From the NCBI GenBank assembly GCA_001412425.1, contig LKUH01000203.1, positions 1 to 23,890 on the forward strand: a stretch of 23,890 nucleotides of DNA, in the 5' to 3' direction. This DNA comes from Candidatus Cloacimonas sp. SDB. GTDB lineage: Bacteria > Cloacimonadota > Cloacimonadia > Cloacimonadales > TCS61. Position numbers and translations under genes: made by a program. Shown here one piece after another: positions 22,893 to 23,890 of this stretch. Below the pieces are notes generated by a model. The model was given only the letters and a program-made list of their open reading frames with translations. It was not told where the DNA came from and searched no databases. Within the stretch, counting starts at the first letter, position 1. Each line of letters opens with the position of its first letter.

Positions 22893-23890
22893 ATGAAATA
22901 TTTCTCTATTAGCTTAACTTCGGAACAGATTGAAGCAAAATTTAAATCTCGTTCCCGCTTTATTAAAAAAGTTGAACTGAAAAATGTTGCTCAGTTAAGC
23001 GAAGCATCTCCCGATTCAATCTGCTTTTTTGATCAGCCTAAATTTTTGCAACAACTCAAAAATTGTCAGGCAGGTCTGATCTTTGTACCTCTGGATTTCA
23101 AAGTTGATCTTAAACCTGATAGCAATTTGATCTTTGTGGAAAAACCCTATTTTGCCTTTATGCAGCTGATAAAGTACTGGCAGCAAATAGATTCCGAACC
23201 AAGTGTAAACAACATCTCCGATAAGGCTATAGTAAATCCTTCAGTTAAACTAGGCAAGAATGTATCATTAGGTCATTTTGTGGTGATCGAAGATAGCTGT
23301 GAGATTGGAGATAATACAGTTATCGGTTCTAATACCGTTATACACAAAAACGTAAAAGTGGGCTCAAACTGTCATTTTTCATCCAATGTAACAATTTATG
23401 AAGACTGCATTATACAGGACAACGTAATACTGCATGCAGGATGCGTGATCGGTTCAGACGGTTTCGGCTATCTGCTGCATAAAGGTAAACAAGAAAAAAT
23501 ACCACAGGTAGGAAATGTGGTCATCCAGTCAAATGTGGAAATAGGTTCAAACACTTCTATTGACAGGGCAACTCTTGGTTCCACCATAATTGGAGAAGGC
23601 ACAAAGATAGATAATCTTGTTCAGATAGGACATAATTGTGTGATCGGAAAAAATTCCATCCTTTGTGCTCAGGTGGGTTTAGCAGGAAGTACAATAATTG
23701 GCGATGGTGTTTATCTTGGCGGACAGGTGGGTGTTGCGGGTCATCTTAAGATAGAGAATGGTGCTATGATCGGAGCCCAATCCGGTGTAAGCGGATCAGT
23801 GCCTGAAAATGCTAAATATTTTGGTACCCCCGCGATAGAAGCTGGATTAAGAAAAAGAATAATCGCTTCGGAAAAAAAACTTCCGGAAAT
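22893..23890 (+). CDS. lpxD: UDP-3-O-acylglucosamine N-acyltransferase, 3' end cut by window edge
   Basis: 332 codons are present without a stop; LpxD is usually 340-350 residues, so only a short tail is missing. It adds the second, N-linked acyl chain from acyl-ACP in lipid A synthesis, in the cytoplasm. The N-terminal uridine-binding domain covers about 1-100. From about 105 there is a left-handed beta-helix of hexapeptide repeats (VSLGHFVVIED, CEIGDNTVIGSNTVIH), with GSDGFGY at 188-194 and the catalytic histidine His247 in LVQIGHNCVIG, corresponding to E. coli His239. The ATG follows the second skp-like gene by 6 bases and has no clear Shine-Dalgarno sequence, so translation probably depends on coupling. 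Its presence shows an outer membrane with lipid A. Confidence 0.96.
   Translation, partial: MKYFSISLTSEQIEAKFKSRSRFIKKVELKNVAQLSEASPDSICFFDQPKFLQQLKNCQAGLIFVPLDFKVDLKPDSNLIFVEKPYFAFMQLIKYWQQIDSEPSVNNISDKAIVNPSVKLGKNVSLGHFVVIEDSCEIGDNTVIGSNTVIHKNVKVGSNCHFSSNVTIYEDCIIQDNVILHAGCVIGSDGFGYLLHKGKQEKIPQVGNVVIQSNVEIGSNTSIDRATLGSTIIGEGTKIDNLVQIGHNCVIGKNSILCAQVGLAGSTIIGDGVYLGGQVGVAGHLKIENGAMIGAQSGVSGSVPENAKYFGTPAIEAGLRKRIIASEKKLPE

Overview
The window is a low-GC (by eye), gene-dense piece of a Gram-negative bacterial chromosome. Lipid A synthesis (lpxD), periplasmic Skp/OmpH chaperones, a lipoprotein and three proteins with a C-terminal type IX secretion (T9SS) sorting domain together point to the FCB superphylum. 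The lack of obvious Bacteroidota-type promoters (TTTG/TAnnTTTG) and several perfect TTGACA boxes argue against Bacteroidota proper. The overall look (housekeeping operons next to beta-helix T9SS surface proteins) resembles Cloacimonadota or a related candidate phylum; this placement is a guess from family knowledge, not from a search.

Layout. Positions 1-21401 are entirely on the minus strand, so they read right to left. From the right: two large secreted T9SS proteins (18354-21401 and 16212-18290), a PorU-like C25 cysteine peptidase (12891-16028), then a housekeeping run: EF-G-like GTPase, yebC, ruvC, ruvA, rsmB and a membrane-anchored PASTA protein (12804 down to 6993). Next come gyrB-gyrA plus a small lipoprotein (6703 down to 1684) with its own promoter and terminator, and finally aspS, cut by the left edge. 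On the plus strand, divergent from position 21830, are two tandem skp-like genes and lpxD, cut by the right edge. All coding regions on the minus strand are intact except aspS; no tRNA, rRNA, CRISPR array, transposase or phage gene was seen.

How the genes work together. The left two thirds is core information processing: tRNA charging, DNA supercoiling, Holliday-junction resolution, rRNA methylation and translation. The right third concerns the outer membrane and the cell surface: Skp chaperones and LpxD build the outer membrane, while the PorU-like peptidase would process T9SS cargo, two examples of which are encoded immediately upstream of it.

The most unusual object is the 1015-residue T9SS protein at 18354-21401. 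Its N-terminal third carries the full active-site pattern of a class II glutamine amidotransferase (Ntn hydrolase), with the candidate nucleophile Cys27 placed right after a signal peptide, fused to a beta-helix, a helical repeat region and a T9SS sorting domain. A surface-exported enzyme of this fold is unexpected. Other points of note are the non-standard residues in the GyrA quinolone-binding loop, an EF-G paralogue lacking the catalytic histidine, and a perfect 11-bp inverted repeat whose flank supplies a ribosome binding site.
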